DNA from: Corynebacterium glaucum
GTDB lineage: Bacteria > Actinomycetota > Actinomycetes > Mycobacteriales > Mycobacteriaceae
Assembly: GCF_002287505.1 (NCBI RefSeq)
Contig: NZ_CP019688.1
Coordinates: 1,290,674-1,354,673, forward strand
Direction of reading: 5' to 3'
DNA length: 64,000 bases
In this document: piece by piece, positions 16,471 through 26,227 of the stretch
Position numbering within the stretch: the first letter of the stretch is position 1
Layout of the letters: each line of letters opens with the position of its first letter
Translations under genes and position numbers: made by a program
Notes under the pieces: model-generated
Database searches by the model: none
The model's input: only the letters and a program-made list of their open reading frames with translations
Told to the model about the DNA's origin: nothing

Positions 16471-17304
16471 TTATCGACGGGCCCTGCGCTGCGGCCTCGG
16501 CGGCACCACCCCATCGGCGAGGCGGCGGGTCCAGACTAGGAACGCGGTGTGCGCGTTCATACGGTGCTCTGGACGGGTGGCCAGGCCTTCCACCTTCCAC
16601 TCGCGCAGCAGCGTTTCCCAGGCGCGAGGTTCGGTGAAGCACTTCGCCTCCCGGATCGCCTCCATGATGTTCATCAGCTGCGGCACGGTGGCCACGTACG
16701 TCATGAACACGCCACCGGGAATGAGCACGTCTTTCACCGTGTCGATGAAGTGCCAGGGCTCGACCATGTCCAAGATCACGCGGTCGACGGGACCGTCGAG
16801 ATCCTCGCGGGTGATCTCGCCGAAGTCACCTAGACGCGGCGACCACCACTCGGGGTGCGAGCCGAAATACTCGGCGACGTTGTCTTTCGCGAAAGCGAGG
16901 TGGTCGTCGCGGATCTCGTAGGAGAACACCCGGCCTTCCGGGCCGACTGCGCGCAGCAGCGACATGGTCAGGGCGCCTGAGCCGGCACCTGCCTCAAGCA
17001 CGCGCGCGCCCATAAAGATGTCGCCTTCGACGAGGATCTGCGCAGCGTCCTTCGGGTAGATCACCGCCGCGCCGCGCGGCATCGACAGCACGTGGTCCAC
17101 CAGCAGGTGGCGGAAGCACAGGTAGTCCGCGCCTAGCGTCGACTCCACTACCGAACCCTCGTCGGCGCCGATGATGTCGTCGTGCTCGACGATGCCCTTG
17201 TGCGAGTGGAACTGCCCGCCTGGCACCAGCTCAATGGTGAAGTGCCGACGCTTGGCGTCGGTGAGCTGAACTTTGTCGCCTGGCTGAAACGGGCCTGAAT
17301 ACAT
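16471..17304 (-). CDS. trmI: tRNA (adenine-58-N1)-methyltransferase TrmI
   Basis: The 277-residue protein has the TrmI plan: an N-terminal beta domain (residues ~1-75) followed by a Rossmann methyltransferase with the SAM-binding RVLEAGAGSGALTMSL (about residues 100-115). The acidic SYEIRDDHLAFA strand and DRVILDMVEPW are also present. It methylates N1 of adenine 58 in the T-loop of tRNAs. In actinobacteria it commonly precedes arc/mpa, as here. Its TAA stop is embedded in a minus-strand copy of the GTCGATAAGC word (16469-16478). Confidence 0.94.
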   Translation of the reverse strand: MYSGPFQPGDKVQLTDAKRRHFTIELVPGGQFHSHKGIVEHDDIIGADEGSVVESTLGADYLCFRHLLVDHVLSMPRGAAVIYPKDAAQILVEGDIFMGARVLEAGAGSGALTMSLLRAVGPEGRVFSYEIRDDHLAFAKDNVAEYFGSHPEWWSPRLGDFGEITREDLDGPVDRVILDMVEPWHFIDTVKDVLIPGGVFMTYVATVPQLMNIMEAIREAKCFTEPRAWETLLREWKVEGLATRPEHRMNAHTAFLVWTRRLADGVVPPRPQRRARR

Positions 17305-17337
17305 GGACTTCCTCTGGTGTTGCTAACGAGCTGGGTG

Positions 17338-18549
17338 TTATGCGCCGCTCAAGTATGCCGTAAGCGCCTGCTCGAACCACAGCTGGTCCTGAACACCGGC
17401 CAGCTCGCGCGCCGAGTGCATGGACAGAAGCGGGATGCCGACATCCACGGTCGGGATGCCTAGCCTCGTCGAGGAAATTGGCCCGATCGTGGACCCGCAC
17501 GGCACCTCGTTGTGGCCCACAAAGAACTGCACCGGCACGCCCGCAGCGTCGGCGGCACTGCGCCAGATCGCCTGCGTCTCCGCGTTCGTCGCGTAGCGTT
17601 GGTTCGCGTTGACCTTCAGCACCGGCCCGCGGTTCATCATCGGGCGGTGCGTCGGGTCGTGCTTGTGGCCATAGTTCGGGTGCACCGCGTGCGCCGCGTC
17701 GGCAGAGATTATTGACGACGCCGCATACACACCCAGCGGGTCACCCATCTCAGGCACTTCCGCAACCAGTTTGGCCAGCACGCGTTCCAAGAGCGGCCCG
17801 CCGGCACCCTCAGTAGTCGAGGAGCCAATCTCCTCGTGATTGAACGCGGCGAGCACCAGCACGTCGCCCGACTCTGGACCGTTTTCTACCGCGGCCAGCA
17901 TCGCGTTGAGCGACGCGTGCACGCTGGAGAGATTGTCCAGGCGGCCTGCCGCCAACAGGTCGCCGAACACCTCGGGACGTTGCGCGTCAGCGGAGATCAG
18001 CTCGTGGGCGACGATGCGCTGCGCGTCCACGCCCGCTGCCTCGGCCACGATCTCGCGCAGCGGCCGATCTTCGGCCAGCACCGGTTGCAGGTGCGTTTGC
18101 CGGTTCAGCTCCGGCGGGTTGCCGCGGTAGAGGTGAATGGCCAAGTGCGGGACACGGGCGACTGGGCCGGTGGAAACCAGGCGCACCGAGCCGTCGTCAA
18201 GCGAGATGCGCCCTGCGAAGGTGAGCTCTCGATCGAACCATGCCTCGACCACTGCCCCTCCGTAGACTTCGACGGCGACCTGGCGGAATCCTTCCCCCTC
18301 GAAGTCCATGCCTGGCTTGACAACGAGCCCGGGCGAGTCGGTGTGCGAGCCGATGATGCGAAAGCGCGGCTGCGCGTTCTCGGGCACCCACCAGGCCATG
18401 ACCGCCCCGCCTTGCACCATGACGTGCCCGCCAGGCGTGGTCGCGGTGTCCTCCGCGAACCCCGCGGCGACAAGCGCGTCGCGGACGTTCGCGGCCGCGT
18501 GGTAGGCGCTGGGAGAATCGGCAATGAACTCAGCGAGGTGTTGCGTCAT
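17338..18549 (-). CDS. apeB: M18 family metallo-aminopeptidase
   Basis: The 403-residue protein shows the M18 signatures. GSHTDSPGLVVKP carries a zinc-binding His-x-Asp, FNHEEIGSSTTEGAGG the catalytic glutamates, and VGHNEVPCGSTIGP lies near the C-terminus. M18 enzymes remove acidic or neutral N-terminal residues and form dodecamers in the cytoplasm. ATG 18549 (MTQHLAEF) was preferred over a GTG three codons upstream. It runs into trmI with a 33-base gap. Divergent to it lies the RecB-like nuclease, whose likely promoter shares the short gap 18550-18581. Confidence 0.92.
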   Translation of the reverse strand: MTQHLAEFIADSPSAYHAAANVRDALVAAGFAEDTATTPGGHVMVQGGAVMAWWVPENAQPRFRIIGSHTDSPGLVVKPGMDFEGEGFRQVAVEVYGGAVVEAWFDRELTFAGRISLDDGSVRLVSTGPVARVPHLAIHLYRGNPPELNRQTHLQPVLAEDRPLREIVAEAAGVDAQRIVAHELISADAQRPEVFGDLLAAGRLDNLSSVHASLNAMLAAVENGPESGDVLVLAAFNHEEIGSSTTEGAGGPLLERVLAKLVAEVPEMGDPLGVYAASSIISADAAHAVHPNYGHKHDPTHRPMMNRGPVLKVNANQRYATNAETQAIWRSAADAAGVPVQFFVGHNEVPCGSTIGPISSTRLGIPTVDVGIPLLSMHSARELAGVQDQLWFEQALTAYLSGA

Positions 18550-18581
18550 GCAACCCACCCTAGCGATACCCTGTGAACACG

Positions 18582-19418
18582 ATGACTACACCTAAACCGC
18601 TCGCGCTCTCCCCGTCGCGTGCCAGCGATTACCGGCAATGCCCGCTGCTCTACCGCCTGCGCACCATCGACCGGCTGCCCGAGCCGAAGACCATTCAGCA
18701 GGTTCGAGGCACGCTCGTGCACGCGGTGTTGGAGGAAATGTTCGACTGGCCGCGCGAGGAACGCACCTACCCCGCCGCGGTCAAGCGGCTGAAGCCGGCG
18801 TGGGCGCGCATGCAGCAAAAGGAGCCGGACTGCGCCGCGGCAGTTGAGGATGAGCTTCAATTGCTTATCGACGCCCGCGCCCTGCTCAAAGGCTACTTCC
18901 ACATGGAATCGCCGGTTGGGTTTGATCCGCAGGCCCAGGAGATGTTCGTGGACGCGGTGTTACCCAACGGCGTGCCGGTGCGCGGGTTTATCGACCGCGT
19001 GGATGTGGCGCCGAGCGGCGAAGTGCGCGTGGTCGACTACAAGACGGGCAAGATGCCTTCCGCACGGTTTGCCGACGGCGCGCTCGCGCAGATGCGGTTC
19101 TACGGCCTGGTGTACTGGCGCCTCTTCGGCGTGATTCCGACCCAGCTCAAGCTGATGTATCTGGGTGTGATGGATTCGCTGATGATCTCGCCGTCGCGCG
19201 AGGAGCTGGAGTATTTCGAGCGCGACCTCGGCGACCTTTGGGCGAAGATTGTTGCCGACGGTGTTGAGGGGCGGTTCCGCCCGCGCAAGACGGCGCTGTG
19301 CCCGTGGTGCCCCCACCAGGCGTTGTGCCCGGAGTTCGGCGGTACTCCCCCGCCGTATCCGGGGTGGCCCGGTTCGGCGGCGGATGCCGCGGAGGGCGCC
19401 ACGGAACAGGCGGACTAG
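18582..19418 (+). CDS. RecB-family PD-(D/E)XK exonuclease with predicted Fe-S cluster
   Basis: The ~278-residue protein begins with SPSRASDYRQCPLLYRL, the usual opening of the RecB/AddB/Cas4-like nuclease fold. It carries the catalytic GFIDRVDV...VRVVDYKTGK (Asp and Lys of the PD-DxK site). One Cys near residue 20 and a C-terminal cluster CPWCPHQALC form the four-cysteine set that holds a 4Fe-4S cluster in Cas4/AddB relatives. Free-standing versions are common in actinobacteria and are assigned to DNA repair. GTG 18573 is an alternative start. It overlaps fhs by 4 bases, tail to tail. It carries the CGTCGATAAGC word at 18863. Confidence 0.85.
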   Translation: MTTPKPLALSPSRASDYRQCPLLYRLRTIDRLPEPKTIQQVRGTLVHAVLEEMFDWPREERTYPAAVKRLKPAWARMQQKEPDCAAAVEDELQLLIDARALLKGYFHMESPVGFDPQAQEMFVDAVLPNGVPVRGFIDRVDVAPSGEVRVVDYKTGKMPSARFADGALAQMRFYGLVYWRLFGVIPTQLKLMYLGVMDSLMISPSREELEYFERDLGDLWAKIVADGVEGRFRPRKTALCPWCPHQALCPEFGGTPPPYPGWPGSAADAAEGATEQAD

Positions 19419-21100
19419 AACAGGCCGGTAATCCTGCCGTCGTCGTCGATGTCGATGGTGTTGGCGGCGGGGGTTTTCGGCAGGCCAGGCATGGTCATGA
19501 CATCGCCGGTGAGCGCCACGACGAATCCGGCGCCGGTGCGTGGGATCAGCTTGCGCACGTGCAGGGTGTGGCCGGTCGGCGCACCGAGCTGGGCCGGATC
19601 GTCCGAGAACGAGTACTGCGTCTTCGAGATGCACACCGGCAGCGTGTCGAAGCCGTTGTCCTTCAACACCTTCAGATCGCGCTTCGCGTTCGCGGAGTAC
19701 TGTACGTTGTCTGCCCGGTAAATCTCGCGCGCAATCGTCTCAATGGCGTTCTCGATGCCGTCGGCCGGATCGTACAGCGGTGCCAACGATTCCTCGGAGA
19801 GGTTGTCCAAGAGAAGCTGCGCCAACTCTTCCGCGCCTTCCCCACCGCGCGCCCAGACATCGGCCTCACCGAGCGCGACGCCGAGCTCATCCGCCCATTC
19901 GCGGATGAAGGCGCGCTCCGCGTCCGTGTCCGTGGCGAAGAGGTTCAGCGCCACGATCGGGGTCACGCCGAACTTCCGCACGTTTTCGACGTGGCGCTCG
20001 AGGTTCACGATGCCGTCGCGCAGCGCGTCGAGGTTCTCAGTCTTCAGGTCATCCTTGGCGACGCCCGCGTTGTGCTTGATGGAGCGAATCGTCACTACGA
20101 TGACCGCCGCGGCGACATCCAACTCGCCCGCACGCGCCTTGATATCGAAGAACTTCTCCGCGCCGAGGTCGGAGCCGAAACCGGCCTCAGTGAGCACGAT
20201 GTCGGCGTAGCTCAGCGCCGTGCGCGTCGCGATCAAGGTGTTGCAACCGTGTGCGATGTTGGCGAACGGGCCGCCGTGGATGAACGCCGGGGTCCCGCCC
20301 AGGGTCTGCACGAGGTTCGGGTTGATCGCCTCCTTGAGCAGCGCCGCCATTGCGCCTTCTGCGTGGAGCTGACCTGCGGTGACGGGGTTGCCGTCGAAGT
20401 CCAGGCCGATGGTGATTGCTGCGAGGCGGCGCTTGAGATCTTCCAGGTCGCCGGCGAGACCGAGGATCGCCATGATCTCAGAGGCCGCAGTGATGGTGAA
20501 CCCGGTTTCGGCGGGCACGCCGCTGGTTGGACCACCTAGACCGGTGACCACGTTGCGCAGCGCGCGGTCGTTCACGTCCAGGCAGCGCTGCCATGTGACG
20601 CGACGCGGGTCAATGCGCAGCTCGTTACCCTGCTGGATGTGGTTGTCGATCATCGCTGCCAGCGTGTTGTTGGCGCTGGTGATCGCGTGGAAATCCCCGG
20701 TGAAATGGAGGTTGATGTTCTCCATTGGGACGACCTGGGAGTAGCCACCGCCGGCGGCGCCGCCTTTGATACCCATGACGGGGCCGAGCGAAGGCTCGCG
20801 AAGCGCCACCATCGCTTTCTTGCCGAGCCGGGTCAGCGCGTCGGTAAGCCCGATGAGGACGGTGGACTTACCCTCGCCCGCCGGTGTCGGCGAAACACCG
20901 GTGACCAGCACCAGCTTTCCCGGCTCCGAGTCCGACACCTGGGTGACGTCCACCTTGGCCATGTACTTGCCGTACGGCACCAACGCCTCGTCCGCGACCC
21001 CGGCACGGGCGGCGATCTCGGTGATCGGCTCGAGCTTGTGGGCCTGTGCGATCTCGACGTCGGTCTTGGGCTGGGTTTCCTGCGTGTGCTGGGCTGTCAT
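19415..21100 (-). CDS. fhs: Formate--tetrahydrofolate ligase
   Basis: The 561-residue enzyme is identified by the P-loop TPAGEGKST (near residue 75), the SLGPVMGIKGGAAGGGYSQV block and NLHFTGDFHAITSANN. It makes 10-formyltetrahydrofolate from formate, ATP and THF, feeding purine synthesis and formyl-Met-tRNA. The length is that of the family. It starts 5 bases after the end of the upstream Dcu-type carrier gene, so these two may be co-transcribed. Its presence suggests that formate produced in one-carbon or anaerobic metabolism can be recaptured. Confidence 0.97.
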   Translation of the reverse strand: MTAQHTQETQPKTDVEIAQAHKLEPITEIAARAGVADEALVPYGKYMAKVDVTQVSDSEPGKLVLVTGVSPTPAGEGKSTVLIGLTDALTRLGKKAMVALREPSLGPVMGIKGGAAGGGYSQVVPMENINLHFTGDFHAITSANNTLAAMIDNHIQQGNELRIDPRRVTWQRCLDVNDRALRNVVTGLGGPTSGVPAETGFTITAASEIMAILGLAGDLEDLKRRLAAITIGLDFDGNPVTAGQLHAEGAMAALLKEAINPNLVQTLGGTPAFIHGGPFANIAHGCNTLIATRTALSYADIVLTEAGFGSDLGAEKFFDIKARAGELDVAAAVIVVTIRSIKHNAGVAKDDLKTENLDALRDGIVNLERHVENVRKFGVTPIVALNLFATDTDAERAFIREWADELGVALGEADVWARGGEGAEELAQLLLDNLSEESLAPLYDPADGIENAIETIAREIYRADNVQYSANAKRDLKVLKDNGFDTLPVCISKTQYSFSDDPAQLGAPTGHTLHVRKLIPRTGAGFVVALTGDVMTMPGLPKTPAANTIDIDDDGRITGLF

Positions 21101-21105
21101 AGGCC

Positions 21106-22455
21106 TCAGAGTACCGCAGCGCCGATGGCGTACCCCAGGGCTACGGCGATCGCGATGCAGATCACTCCAGGGATAAGGAATGGGTGGTCAAAGACGTATT
21201 TCCCGATGCGTGTGGAGCCTGTGTCGTCCATTTCGACAGCCGCGAGCAACGTCGGGTAAGTCGGCAGTACGAACAGTGCTGACACTGCCGGAAAAGCGGC
21301 CACCGCGGTCAGTGGGCTAACGCCGATCGCCAATGCAGCGGGCATGAGTGCCTTCGCCGTTGCAGCTTGCGAGTACAACAGGCACGCCGCGAAGAACAGC
21401 ACGACGGCGAGCAACCACGGTTGCGCCTGCAGCACGTCCCCGGCAATGCTCTGAATGTCTTCGAGGTAGTGGTTGATGAATGTCGTGCCCAGCCACGCAA
21501 CACCCAAAACGCACACGCTGGCGGACATGCCAGACTTAAATACTTGGGTGTTCAGCACCTCTGCCGCTTGGGACCGGCTCGTCAGAAGAATGACAGCAGC
21601 GGCAGCGAGCATGATGGCCATGATGGCCTCGTTGCGCGGGATAGCGGGGTCTTGGATCAAACCGATCTGGTCCGAAATTAGCGTGGCGTAAACCATCACA
21701 AGCACAATGGCAATAAGGAAGATCGCCACCGAGGTTTTCGCCCCTTGCTTGACGACGGCAGCTTCGCGCCCATTCGGCGGGGCGACGAGCCCGTCGCGGA
21801 GGCGCTGCTGGTACACGAAGTCGTCGTCAAGCTCTTTGCCCATTCTGTTAGCAACCCAAGCTGTGGGGAAGATTGCGAGGAATGTGGCGGGGAGCATGAC
21901 CGCGAGCAGCTGCAGATACCCCACGCCGAGGGGCTCCAGAATGGAAGCCATGAACACCACGGCCGCAGAGATGGGCGACGCGACAATTGCCATCTGGGAT
22001 GCGATGACCGCGACCGACAGTGGGCGCGACGGGCGGACCCTGCCTTCCTTCGCGACCTCGACGATCACCGGAAGGGTGGAGAATGCGGTGTGTCCGGTGC
22101 CGGCGAGCACCGTCATCAGCCAGGTGACTATCGGCGCGTAGAGCGTGACGCGCTTTGGATTCCTGCGGAGGAACCGTTCGGCAAGTTGAACGAGGTAGTC
22201 CATACCACCAGCGAGCTGCATCGCAGCGATGGCTGCAATGACGCACATGATGATGCCGATCACGTCGAACGGGATGGCATCTGCGCTGACTGGGACACCG
22301 GTCAGACCAAGTACGAGGACCCCGAGGCCACCGGCGAAGCCGATAGCTACGGAGCCCATACGCGCGCCGAGGACGATGGCGCCGAAAAGGATGATGAGTC
22401 GCGCGAGGAGGAGCACGTTTACGGTCTTTCGATAGGAATGTTCAAGTACTCCCAT
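21106..22455 (-). CDS. Anaerobic C4-dicarboxylate transporter, DcuA/DcuB family
   Basis: The 449-residue membrane protein has about 11-12 hydrophobic segments and Dcu signatures: TVLAGTGHTAFSTLPVIVEVAKE, whose core is diagnostic, SQMAIVASPISAAVV and YPTLLAAVEMDDTGSTRIGK. Dcu carriers exchange fumarate, aspartate or malate for succinate during fermentative or fumarate-respiring growth. The gene lies directly downstream of aspA (78-base gap) on the same strand. That fits uptake of aspartate, conversion to fumarate and export of succinate. The start is uncertain; ATG 22455 has no strong ribosome-binding site. Confidence 0.9.
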   Translation of the reverse strand: MGVLEHSYRKTVNVLLLARLIILFGAIVLGARMGSVAIGFAGGLGVLVLGLTGVPVSADAIPFDVIGIIMCVIAAIAAMQLAGGMDYLVQLAERFLRRNPKRVTLYAPIVTWLMTVLAGTGHTAFSTLPVIVEVAKEGRVRPSRPLSVAVIASQMAIVASPISAAVVFMASILEPLGVGYLQLLAVMLPATFLAIFPTAWVANRMGKELDDDFVYQQRLRDGLVAPPNGREAAVVKQGAKTSVAIFLIAIVLVMVYATLISDQIGLIQDPAIPRNEAIMAIMLAAAAVILLTSRSQAAEVLNTQVFKSGMSASVCVLGVAWLGTTFINHYLEDIQSIAGDVLQAQPWLLAVVLFFAACLLYSQAATAKALMPAALAIGVSPLTAVAAFPAVSALFVLPTYPTLLAAVEMDDTGSTRIGKYVFDHPFLIPGVICIAIAVALGYAIGAAVL

Positions 22456-22533
22456 TATCGGCCGGAAGGTAGCACCTAAGCGGTCAAAACCACTGTGATG
22501 TCCGCTACCTGCCCCGCTCGGTCCGGTGCGGGG

Positions 22534-23958
22534 TTAGTCCTCGTCGATGTAGAGCTTGCCGCGGTACTCAGGGTGCATGAGGTTCTCCTTGCTCAATGCT
22601 TTGTCCAGCTCATCTTGGGTCATGAGCTGCTTCTCCAGCACGAGGTCGTAGACGCTGCGCCCGGTCTCCGCTGCCTCGCGGCCGATGACGTCGCCGGCGT
22701 GGTGGCCAATCACCGGGTTGAGGTAGGTGATGATGCCGATGGAGCGGGTGACGTAGGACTCGCAGATTTCCTTGTTCGCGGTGATGCCGGTGACGCACTT
22801 CTCGCGCAGGGTGCGGGCGGCGTTTGTGAGGAGGCGGATGGACTCGAACAGCGACTGCGCGATCACCGGCTCCATCACGTTGAGCTGGAGCTGACCAGCC
22901 TCGGCGGCCATGGAGACCGTGACGTCGTTGCCGAAGACCTTGAAGCAAACCTGGTTGACCACTTCCGGGATCACCGGGTTGACCTTCGCCGGCATGATCG
23001 AGGAACCGGCCTGGCGCTCCGGCAAGTTGATCTCGTTCAGGCCAGCGCGCGGACCAGAGGAGAGCAGGCGCAGGTCGTTACAGGTCTTGGAGAGCTTCAT
23101 CGCGGCGCGCTTAATGGCGGAGTGCATCATGACGTAGGCACCGGTGTCCGAAGTTGCCTCGATGAGGTCCGGCGAGGCCTGGATGTCCAACCCCGTGACC
23201 TCGCGAAGCGCCGCAACGACCTGGTCGCGGTAACCCGTCGGGGTGTTGATGCCGGTGCCGATCGCGGTCGCGCCCAGGTTGACCTCGAGCAGGGACTCAG
23301 CGGAATTGCACAGGGTGCGCTGCTCCTCGGCCAGGTTCGATCCAAAGGCGGAGAACTCCTGGCCAAGGGTCATCGGGACCGCGTCCTGAAGCTGGGTGCG
23401 GCCCATCTTCAAAATGTCGGCGAACTCGTCGCCCTTCTCGCGGAATGCCTTCTGCAGCTGGTCGAACTCCTCGATCAGGCTCCGCACCGCGTAGTACACG
23501 CCAAGGCGGAACCCGGTCGGGTACGCGTCGTTCGTGGACTGGGACATGTTGACGTCGTCGTTCGGGTTGAGGTGGTCGTAGGAGCCCTTTTCGTGTCCCA
23601 TGATCTCCAGCGCAACGTTGGCAACGACCTCGTTGGTATTCATGTTTACCGAGGTGCCGGCGCCGCCCTGGAAAACGTCGGAGGGCCACTGGTCCATGCA
23701 GAAGCCCTCGTCGAGAATCTTGTCGCATGCGGCGACGATTGCCTCAGCCTTATCCTTCGGCAGGGTGTGGAGGCGGCGGTTGGCAACTGCGGTGGCCTTC
23801 TTCACCTGCACCATGCCGCGGATGAACTCCGGGAACTCGTTGACGGTAGTGCGGGAGATCTGGAAGTTGTCCACCGCGCGAAGCGTGTGGATGCCGTAGT
23901 ACACGTCCCCCGGCACTTCCATGGTGCCGAGCAAGTCTTCTTCAATGCGTTGGGTCAT
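22534..23958 (-). CDS. aspA: Aspartate ammonia-lyase
   Basis: The 474-residue enzyme has the fumarase/aspartase superfamily motifs. [13 protein letters not shown] is near residue 140, and the flexible SS loop signature [15 protein letters not shown] carries the catalytic serine, near residue 320. [12 protein letters not shown] is also present. It converts aspartate reversibly to fumarate and ammonia. ATG 23958 was chosen; a GTG at 23967 overlaps the hisG stop and would add three residues. Its linkage to the Dcu gene on one side and hisG on the other suggests a long minus-strand unit. Confidence 0.95.
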   Translation of the reverse strand: MTQRIEEDLLGTMEVPGDVYYGIHTLRAVDNFQISRTTVNEFPEFIRGMVQVKKATAVANRRLHTLPKDKAEAIVAACDKILDEGFCMDQWPSDVFQGGAGTSVNMNTNEVVANVALEIMGHEKGSYDHLNPNDDVNMSQSTNDAYPTGFRLGVYYAVRSLIEEFDQLQKAFREKGDEFADILKMGRTQLQDAVPMTLGQEFSAFGSNLAEEQRTLCNSAESLLEVNLGATAIGTGINTPTGYRDQVVAALREVTGLDIQASPDLIEATSDTGAYVMMHSAIKRAAMKLSKTCNDLRLLSSGPRAGLNEINLPERQAGSSIMPAKVNPVIPEVVNQVCFKVFGNDVTVSMAAEAGQLQLNVMEPVIAQSLFESIRLLTNAARTLREKCVTGITANKEICESYVTRSIGIITYLNPVIGHHAGDVIGREAAETGRSVYDLVLEKQLMTQDELDKALSKENLMHPEYRGKLYIDED

Positions 23959-23966
23959 GCCCGTCA

Positions 23967-24815
23967 CTATAGGCGGGCAATGCGCAGCTCGGTGGCCAAA
24001 ATGCCCTCCGCGCCGATTGAAGCGAGCTGGTCCATCACCTGGTTAGCCTGCGACTTTCGAACCATGGCGCGTACCGCAACCCAGCCATCGCGAGACAGCG
24101 GGGACACCGTTGGGCCGGTAATACCGGGGGTGAGTGCCGTGGCTTGATCGAGGTGGTCTCGGCTGACGTTGTAGTCAATCATCAGGTAGTTGTGGGCGGT
24201 CAAAATGCCGGTGATGCGGTTGAGCACCCGGGTGTGATCCTCGCTCAGCTCGAAGCCCTGTCGCTTCACGACGACAGCCTCGCTGGCCAAGATCGGGTCC
24301 CCGAACGGGGCCAAGCCCTGCTGGCGCAGTGTCGCGCCCGTGGAGACGACATCTGCGATCACGTCGGCGACGCCGAGTTTGATTGAAATTTCCACAGCGC
24401 CGTCGAGGCGAATCACCGCACCCGGAGCGATGCCGCGCGCGGCGAGGTAGTCCTCCACCAGGTGCGGGTACGAGGTAGCGATGCGCTTGCCCTCGAGCGC
24501 TTCCACCGTCCAGGTTTCGCCCTGCGGCGCAGCGAAGCGGAAGGTCGAGGCGCCGAAGCCGAGCTCGAGCACCTCATCCACATTCGCACGCGAATCCGCA
24601 GCCAGATCGCGGCCGGTAATGCCCAAGTCGAGGTGTCCCTGCGCGACGTAGATCGCGATGTCTTTCGGGCGCAGGAAGAAGAACTCAACGCCGTTGGCCT
24701 CATCGACAACGTTGAGCGCCTTAGTCATGCCCCGGCCCTTGTACCCCGCCTCCTTCAGCACGCCGAGCGCGTGTTCAGAGAGGGCACCCTTGTTCGGGAC
24801 AGCAATCTTGATCAT
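23967..24815 (-). CDS. hisG: ATP phosphoribosyltransferase (long form)
   Basis: The 282-residue enzyme starts with [15 protein letters not shown] and has the PRPP/ATP-binding [10 protein letters not shown] region. About 75 C-terminal residues form the ACT-like regulatory domain found in long-form HisG, with [16 protein letters not shown]. It performs the first step of histidine synthesis, adding the ribose-phosphate of PRPP to ATP, and is inhibited by histidine through the C-terminal domain. hisE lies 46 bases upstream; the remaining his genes are outside the window. Confidence 0.97.
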   Translation of the reverse strand: MIKIAVPNKGALSEHALGVLKEAGYKGRGMTKALNVVDEANGVEFFFLRPKDIAIYVAQGHLDLGITGRDLAADSRANVDEVLELGFGASTFRFAAPQGETWTVEALEGKRIATSYPHLVEDYLAARGIAPGAVIRLDGAVEISIKLGVADVIADVVSTGATLRQQGLAPFGDPILASEAVVVKRQGFELSEDHTRVLNRITGILTAHNYLMIDYNVSRDHLDQATALTPGITGPTVSPLSRDGWVAVRAMVRKSQANQVMDQLASIGAEGILATELRIARL

Positions 24816-24861
24816 GGCGTGGGATTCCTTAGGGGCAAGTCTTCGGTGCAGGTTGCAGTAG

Positions 24862-25125
24862 TTAGAGGTACTTGTACACGTCGTCTGGGTTCAGACCGCG
24901 CTTGAGCATCATCACCTGAGTCCAGTACAGTAGCTGGCTCATCTCCTCAGCGAGCTCAGCATCCGACTGGTACTCGGCGGCGATCCACACCTCACCGGCT
25001 TCTTCAATGATCTTTTTGCCGATGAAGTGCTCGCCCTTATCCAGCGCCTCAACCGTCCCGGAGCCGGACGGGCGTTCAGAAGCCTTGGTAGAAAGTTCGG
25101 CGAAGAGCTCATCGAAGTTTTTCAC
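24862..25125 (-). CDS. hisE: Phosphoribosyl-ATP pyrophosphatase
   Basis: The 87-residue protein has the all-helical MazG-like HisE fold with [20 protein letters not shown] and [16 protein letters not shown]. It hydrolyses phosphoribosyl-ATP to phosphoribosyl-AMP, the second step of histidine synthesis. The start is GTG 25125. A TTAGACT element just upstream (minus strand), with only about eight bases to the GTG and no Shine-Dalgarno sequence, suggests a leaderless transcript and a promoter for hisEG. Confidence 0.95.
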   Translation of the reverse strand: MKNFDELFAELSTKASERPSGSGTVEALDKGEHFIGKKIIEEAGEVWIAAEYQSDAELAEEMSQLLYWTQVMMLKRGLNPDDVYKYL

Positions 25126-25149
25126 GGTGAGAAAGTCTAACCCACTACC

Positions 25150-25821
25150 TCATGCAGACGCCGCTTGCGTAAACCAGGCATCGACGTCGCTCGCGTCTGC
25201 TCCGACAAACCGCGCCGGGTCGAACACCGTAACCCCATCGGGCACCTCAGACGCCAGGCCGAGCACGACGCACCCGGCGGCTGCTCCAGCGCTCATCCCG
25301 TTCCAGGAATCTTCGAAGACGAGGCAGTCGCTCGGGTCAGCACCCACCCGTCGTGCCGCTTCCACGTACATGTCCGGGTGCGGCTTCGCACGCGCCACCT
25401 CATCGCCGGTGATTGTGTCCACGAAGAACTCCCGACCAATCACGTCAATGCACGCGTCCGCCAGCACACGCTCGGTATTGGTGCACACCAGCATCGGGGT
25501 GCCGCGCTTCTTCAGCGCCGCCAGCAGCGGCCCCACACCGGGATTGACCTCCACGCCCTGGGATAGCAGCTCCCGCATCCGGGCGTACATCCATGCCTTA
25601 TAGCGTTCAACATCGCCGTCGACAAGCGAATGCCCTGCCCACTCCGCGACGATCCGCAAGGTGGACTCGAAGCTTCCTCCGACGGTGCGCTCGCGCACCT
25701 CGGCGGTCAGCGGGCGGGCGAGGAGTTCACCGAGTTCGTACGTTGCGATGCCCCACTGCGGTTCGGTGTCAATGAGGGTGCCGTCCATGTCCCAGAACAC
25801 GGCGGCAGGCGCGCTACTCAA
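25150..25821 (-). CDS. HAD-superfamily phosphatase
   Basis: The 223-residue protein has all four HAD motifs: FWDMDGTLIDTE (nucleophile Asp at about residue 11), VCTNT (motif II Thr), the ARAKPHPD lysine and VFEDSWNG. A helical cap follows motif I, as in beta-phosphoglucomutase/phosphatase-like enzymes. The only start that keeps the nucleophile is TTG 25821, which overlaps the stop of the upstream gene by 8 bases and has a GGAG about 10 bases before it. The substrate is unknown; small sugar or nucleotide phosphates are typical. Confidence 0.88.
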   Translation of the reverse strand: MSSAPAAVFWDMDGTLIDTEPQWGIATYELGELLARPLTAEVRERTVGGSFESTLRIVAEWAGHSLVDGDVERYKAWMYARMRELLSQGVEVNPGVGPLLAALKKRGTPMLVCTNTERVLADACIDVIGREFFVDTITGDEVARAKPHPDMYVEAARRVGADPSDCLVFEDSWNGMSAGAAAGCVVLGLASEVPDGVTVFDPARFVGADASDVDAWFTQAASA

Positions 25822-26209
25822 TTTCGGGCAGCTCCTGCAACGCCTCGTCGGTCGCTCCGGTTGCGGCCGCCGCGCGGAACACCAGCGATTCGATGTCCGC
25901 CTTCTCCTCCGGCTCCAGCACCGCGTTGGCGTACTTGTCGTTGAAGTCGCTCAAGTTCTCGTAGAACGGCTTGGTCACCTGTGCGAGCTGGGGGCCCTCC
26001 GGATCGTCGCCGAGCAGATCCAGCGCGTCGAGGTACATCTCAATCAGCGCCTTGAGCTCAGGCAGAACCTCCGGGTCGAAGGGCTCGTCCCACAGCGCCT
26101 TGTCGTCGTCGTTGAGGTAGGAACCTGTAGCAAAAGTGCGCAGGTCATCGATGAATTCGTCTACATCATCCTGGAACTGGGCGCGGATGGACATCTCCGG
26201 AGCGGTCAT
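25814..26209 (-). CDS. Conserved acidic protein of unknown function
   Basis: The 131-residue protein is acidic and predicted helical, without membrane segments, cysteines or a recognisable catalytic motif. Repeated Leu/Asp stretches (DDVDEFIDDLRTFA, LIEMYLDALDLLGDD) look like an amphipathic helical bundle. It is packed between mshC (18-base gap) and the HAD gene (8-base overlap), so it is almost certainly translated as part of this unit. I cannot assign a function; position hints at coupling with mycothiol synthesis or the HAD enzyme, but that is only context. Confidence 0.7.
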   Translation of the reverse strand: MTAPEMSIRAQFQDDVDEFIDDLRTFATGSYLNDDDKALWDEPFDPEVLPELKALIEMYLDALDLLGDDPEGPQLAQVTKPFYENLSDFNDKYANAVLEPEEKADIESLVFRAAAATGATDEALQELPEIE

Positions 26210-26227
26210 AGCGTTTATCTTCGCGGA

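Noticed and set aside
22495..24147. 550-codon open frame antisense to aspA and hisG
   Set aside because: It runs across two well-supported genes on the other strand with no motif of its own.
25150..25800. HAD gene starting at the internal ATG of FWDMDG
   Set aside because: That start would remove the first catalytic Asp of motif I; TTG 25821 keeps the motif and overlaps the upstream gene in the usual way.
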